Assembly (NCBI GenBank): GCA_028286525.1 | Contig: JAQBRL010000024.1 | Coordinates: forward strand, 1 to 32,300 | Length of the DNA stretch: 32,300 bases | Source of the DNA: Parcubacteria group bacterium | GTDB lineage: Bacteria; Patescibacteriota; Minisyncoccia; Phycocordibacterales; Phycocordibacteraceae | Direction: 5' to 3' | In this document: piece by piece, positions 28,655 through 32,300 of the stretch | How positions within the stretch are numbered: the first letter of the stretch is position 1 | How the letters are laid out: every line of letters starts with the position of its first letter | The notes under the pieces: model-generated | The model's input: only the letters and a program-made list of their open reading frames with translations | What the model was told of the DNA's origin: nothing | Databases searched by the model: none | Position numbers and translations under genes: made by a program

Positions 28655-29641
28655 ATGAACATTCTGGACCAAATCGGCGATACTCCGCTGATTAGGTTCA
28701 GCGGAGAAGTTCCTAACAATAACCGTATCTGGTTGAAGTTGGAGTGCGACAACCCTTTCGGAAGCCACTACGACCGCGTCTACCTGCGCCTCTTCAAACA
28801 CTTTGAGGAACAGGGCTTGCTACGACCGGGTGCTACAGTGCTCGAAACTACTTCAGGTTCCGCTGGCGTTTCGTTCGCCGGTATCGGAACGCTTCTTGGC
28901 TACAAGTGCCTCGTGGCGATTCCTGAAGGAGGCGAGAAGGCGCGTGAAGAAGCAATTCGACGCGCAGGCGCCGAACTTATATTCACTCCAGCGGAAAGCT
29001 ATGTGAACGGCTTCCCACGGTTCGCAGCGAGGTTCCTCGCCAAGAATCGCGAAGTCGTCTTTCTTAACCACTCGATGGGACCTAACGGTTCTGAGAATGG
29101 AGTGGCAGTGGAAGCGCTTGGGACCATCGGTGAAGAATTGCGGAGTCAGCTTGATTCCGTGGACTGTTTCATCGCTGCCGTCGGCAACGGGTCGAGTGTT
29201 CTCGGACCGGCACGCATGCTCTATCCTCGGACGAGCATCGTTACCTTCGAGTCATTCCAATCCGCTACCGCGTACGACCTGCTTTATCCTGGCGAGTACG
29301 AGCGTCTGTATGGGATTGCTCCCGGAAGCCTGCCGAGGCACCAACTGCCTGGCACCAGCTTTCCAGGGATAGACTTCCCGCACATCCGCTTGGCCTTTAA
29401 GGACGAGCAGCTTGTTGAGCGCACGGTACTTGTAAGCGACGAGCGAACCAACGACCAGTACCTCGCTCTCACAGGGAATCTCGTCCCAGCTTCCTTGCCT
29501 CGGTGGGACACTGTGCGGCTCCCACCGTATGGTCGCACTACTCGAGCTGGGCTCGCCGTTGCGCTTCACTTGGCGGAGCAGATGGAAAACAAAAACATCG
29601 TCCTGCTCGCCTATGACAAGGAGGATAGATATGACACTTAG
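28655..29641 (+). CDS. Fold-type-II PLP enzyme family (cysteine synthase-like) with substituted PLP lysine
   Basis: IGDTPLIRF..., LKLECDNPFGSHYDRVYL (expected NPxGSxKDR), ETTSGSAGVSFAGIGTLLGYKCLVAIPEGGEKAREEAIRRAGAEL, CFIAAVGNGSSVLGPAR. Confidence 0.88.
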   Translation: MNILDQIGDTPLIRFSGEVPNNNRIWLKLECDNPFGSHYDRVYLRLFKHFEEQGLLRPGATVLETTSGSAGVSFAGIGTLLGYKCLVAIPEGGEKAREEAIRRAGAELIFTPAESYVNGFPRFAARFLAKNREVVFLNHSMGPNGSENGVAVEALGTIGEELRSQLDSVDCFIAAVGNGSSVLGPARMLYPRTSIVTFESFQSATAYDLLYPGEYERLYGIAPGSLPRHQLPGTSFPGIDFPHIRLAFKDEQLVERTVLVSDERTNDQYLALTGNLVPASLPRWDTVRLPPYGRTTRAGLAVALHLAEQMENKNIVLLAYDKEDRYDT

Positions 29642-29666
29642 GACCGCTCCGGCACTTGGGGCGGTC
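29642..29666 (+). terminator. Rho-independent terminator
   Basis: GACCGC-TCCGGCACTTGGG-GCGGTC followed by TTTCT. Confidence 0.7.
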
Positions 29667-29702
29667 TTTCTGGTTCAAGTGCGAGTGCTACTATCTACAT
29701 AA

Positions 29703-31685
29703 ATGAAGCATCCGTTCGCAGAAACGACCATTGAAACCACGTACGGGAGATTCTTGGTACGCGTGTACGCCGATGCGCACGGAAAGGAGACCGTCGCGCT
29801 GTATACCGAAGGTCTCGATCTGGATCAGCCAGCACTTGTCCGCGTTCACAGCGAGTGCATGACTGGAGATACGTTTGGAAGCATGCAATGCGACTGCGGC
29901 GACCAGCTCCACAACTCGCTGAAGGCTCTCCACGAGAGCGGTAATGGCGTACTGATATACCTTCGCCAAGAAGGACGAGGAATCGGTCTTTTCGAGAAGA
30001 TACAGAGCTACCAACTCCAACACAAAGGTTTCGATACCTTCGAGGCAAACGTCATGCTCGGCCACGGGCCAGATGAGCGCACGTATGAGTGGGCAAAGAT
30101 AGCTCTTGAGGATCTAGGTATCACCCATATACGGATGCTTACGAACAACCCCTCGAAAGTGTCCGAGCTCGCCAAGCTTGGTATTACGGTTACTGAGCGC
30201 GTGCCGCTCATCATCGGCGCAAATCAGTTCAATCAGAAGTACTTCGATGCAAAGAGAGACAAGTTCAAACACTTCTTCCATGCAGATGTTAGTTACTACT
30301 TCTATCAGTTCCATGTCCAAAACCCTGAACAAGTGGAGCAAATAGGGGAGTTCCTTCGAGGAAAACAGCGCGACCCCCTCCTGAAGATATGCGTTGGCGT
30401 GTCGGCAGACCACGCCACTCTTTTCGACGAGGCGGCTATCGAACGCATTGAGCGCATCTTCCGAACCTGCGATCTCTACGAAGCTTTCGTGCCGATACTC
30501 CATTTTACGTTCAAAGACTCGTCTGATGCGTCGAGTGACATTAGAGAAATCCGCAAACGGATGCCGTTCGTAAAGTACCTACAAACCAATGACCTGGCTC
30601 CCGATAATATTGAAGCAATCCTTCTCGCGTGCGAACTCTTTCTTGCGGACATACCTGTCTTCGATGAGAACTTCGAACTGGTTCACAACGAAGCATTCCG
30701 AAACGCGATACGGGACTATAAGGCGTTCATCCTTCTCGATAACAGCAAGGGAACGGGAGCGCGCGAATCGAAAGAGAGTCTTCAGAAAAAGATAGACGTA
30801 CTGCTTGGGTACGGTTTAAATGACATAGCCATCTTCGGTGGCTTTGGTCCTGACGATTTGGATACGTATTTCGAGCTTCGCCGCCACTATCGCATCAATT
30901 TCTCCATTGACGCCGAGACTAAACTGAAAACCGATGGCGAGATCGACATCGAGAAGACGAAAACCTACCTTCGTCAGCTCATGCGCTTCGATGACCCGAA
31001 ACAGGCCGGTATCGAGCAGACGCGAGCATTCCTTCAGCAAAATCAAGCTGAAGACTGGGTGACTATCATCATCGAGGGCAAAGAATTCCTCGTGCATCCG
31101 GCAGTCTTCAATCCCGGACCATTTCCGTCGACCTTGTGGTATGCGGACCGCGTATCCGAGCATCTGGAAGGGCAGAAAGACTTCTGCGAGGTTGGTTCAG
31201 GCGCGGGAGTCATCGCATGCCTCGTTGCTGAACGATTCCCTGATATCCAGGTGGTCGCTACTGACATAAATCCGTTCGCCGCCGAAACTACCAAACTGAA
31301 TGCAGAAAAGCTGGGACTTTCCGACCGGATAGAAGTCTTCTCTGGCGATGTTCTTGACGCAGTACCAGCTGACAGGAAGTTCGACAGCATCTTCTGGGCT
31401 TTGCCGTTCGGGTTCCTCGATCCTGGCGCACCGGTAAGCCTCCGCGATATGCAGGTATTTGACCCCGGATATAAGGCTACACGTAAATTCCTCCACGACG
31501 CACGCACGCACTTGAAGGACGGTGGCGCTATCTTCCTTGGCTTCTCCTCCGATCTAGGTCATGGCGACCTCCTCGAGGACATCGCACGTGATGAGGGTAT
31601 CGTTTTCGAGACCATAGCTGAGACTGAAATGCAGGAGACCGATACCATCACCTTTGAACTCTTGAAGGGTAAATATAAGCCATAA
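29703..31685 (+). CDS. Three-domain fusion: GTP cyclohydrolase II + TrpF-like TIM barrel + class I SAM methyltransferase
   Basis: RVHSECMTGDTFGSMQCDCGDQL...YLRQEGRGIGLFEKIQSYQLQ...DERTYEW...LTNNPSKV (GCHII); LLKICVGVS...FILLDNSKGTG...IFGGFGPDDL (TrpF-like); FCEVGSGAGVIACLVAERFPDIQVVATDINPFA...DSIFWALPFG (MTase). Confidence 0.88.
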   Translation: MKHPFAETTIETTYGRFLVRVYADAHGKETVALYTEGLDLDQPALVRVHSECMTGDTFGSMQCDCGDQLHNSLKALHESGNGVLIYLRQEGRGIGLFEKIQSYQLQHKGFDTFEANVMLGHGPDERTYEWAKIALEDLGITHIRMLTNNPSKVSELAKLGITVTERVPLIIGANQFNQKYFDAKRDKFKHFFHADVSYYFYQFHVQNPEQVEQIGEFLRGKQRDPLLKICVGVSADHATLFDEAAIERIERIFRTCDLYEAFVPILHFTFKDSSDASSDIREIRKRMPFVKYLQTNDLAPDNIEAILLACELFLADIPVFDENFELVHNEAFRNAIRDYKAFILLDNSKGTGARESKESLQKKIDVLLGYGLNDIAIFGGFGPDDLDTYFELRRHYRINFSIDAETKLKTDGEIDIEKTKTYLRQLMRFDDPKQAGIEQTRAFLQQNQAEDWVTIIIEGKEFLVHPAVFNPGPFPSTLWYADRVSEHLEGQKDFCEVGSGAGVIACLVAERFPDIQVVATDINPFAAETTKLNAEKLGLSDRIEVFSGDVLDAVPADRKFDSIFWALPFGFLDPGAPVSLRDMQVFDPGYKATRKFLHDARTHLKDGGAIFLGFSSDLGHGDLLEDIARDEGIVFETIAETEMQETDTITFELLKGKYKP

Positions 31686-31722
31686 TCACAGCCCCTTTAG
31701 AGGTTGGCCCCTCTCGAAGGCG

Positions 31723-31750
31723 GTTCCACAATCGCTCACTACACCGCGCA
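31723..31750 (+). repeat. Degenerate 28-nt linker repeat, copy C
   Basis: GTTCCACAATCGCTCACTACACCGCGCA. Confidence 0.65.
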
Positions 31751-31754
31751 GAAT

Positions 31755-31780
31755 GAAAAGGACCCGGAAGGGTCTTTTTC
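31755..31780 (+). terminator. Rho-independent terminator
   Basis: GAAAAGGACCC-GGAA-GGGTCTTTTTC. Confidence 0.88.
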
Positions 31781-31805
31781 ATATCCTGCAGATATACTCT
31801 TGTTA

Positions 31806-32300
31806 TGTGGCTCGAAGATATGGTTCTCAGAAAAGGCGAAAAGAAGCTGCAGTCCTATCGACTAGAAGCTGAAGGTCTGAAATCGAGTCCCAGTTATCTG
31901 AACTATGTACCACGCATACAGAGTGCGCTCTCGACCGCTAGGTACTGGCATGGAACTGGAAGATACCATTACAAAGACCCTACTGATGTGGTGGATATTC
32001 TTACATCGATTATTAATGATGATGGACTGAAACCCCATCTTGACCCGTGGTTAGACTCAGGTGGAAAGACAGTGTCTCTTGGAACGACACGGATGCATTC
32101 ACGACTATTTGCCCGTGTACACCTTAACGAGCGGGACACTCTGGTCTATGAGCTCGGGAGTGTCCGCTACTGGATCCGGCTTTACGCTGTTCTTCTTTTA
32201 TTCTGGCTTCTCACTAATCTACGAAGTCACCGTGAATTCATAAAAAAACTCTTTCGACGTGCTTCAATTAAGGAGATACAAAATAGAATCCACTTACTCC
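31806..32300 (+). CDS. Partial CDS of unknown function (runs off right edge)
   Basis: Manual translation from ATG 31806 open to the end: MWLEDMVLRKGEKKLQSYRLEAEG...ARYWHGTGRYHY...DVVDILTSIINDDGLKPHLDPW...; TATACT 31793-31798 upstream; not in ORF track. Confidence 0.75.

Noticed and set aside
32061-32243. 60-aa + strand ORF
   Set aside because: Out of frame inside the longer open frame starting at 31806; likely spurious.

Overview
Gene-dense, mostly + strand window. It looks like a candidate phylum radiation (Patescibacteria/Parcubacteria-like) genome; this is inferred from gene content and style, not from a marker tree. Left to right: (1) a partial ComF-like gene (minus strand, off the left edge); (2) a large type IV pilus locus (PilM, N, O, small membrane protein, PilB, CheY-like regulator, PilT, PilC, three FTLIEL prepilins, prepilin peptidase, four minor pseudopilins); (3) ligA and gatC-gatA; (4) a bo3-type quinol oxidase operon (HEPN-motif membrane protein, cyoABCDE); (5) a tRNA/ncRNA zone with an initiator-type tRNA-Met(CAT), an apparent decayed tandem copy, and an orphan pilin; (6) an ECF-like sigma factor with a membrane partner, a KGG stress protein and a nucleotidyltransferase; (7) tRNA-Met(CAT) and tRNA-Asp(GTC) flanking a structured intergenic segment; (8) from about 26.75 kb to the end, an accessory block of single genes separated by terminators and related linker repeats. 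Block 8 is the best candidate for something new. It holds a P-loop kinase, a RibD-like reductase, a fold-type-II PLP-family protein whose Schiff-base lysine is replaced (GSHYDR instead of GSVKDR), and a three-domain protein joining GTP cyclohydrolase II, a TrpF-like barrel and a SAM methyltransferase. TATACT-like -10 boxes lie 6-9 nt before many start codons, suggesting widespread leaderless transcription. No searches or folding software were run; all motif statements are by eye.
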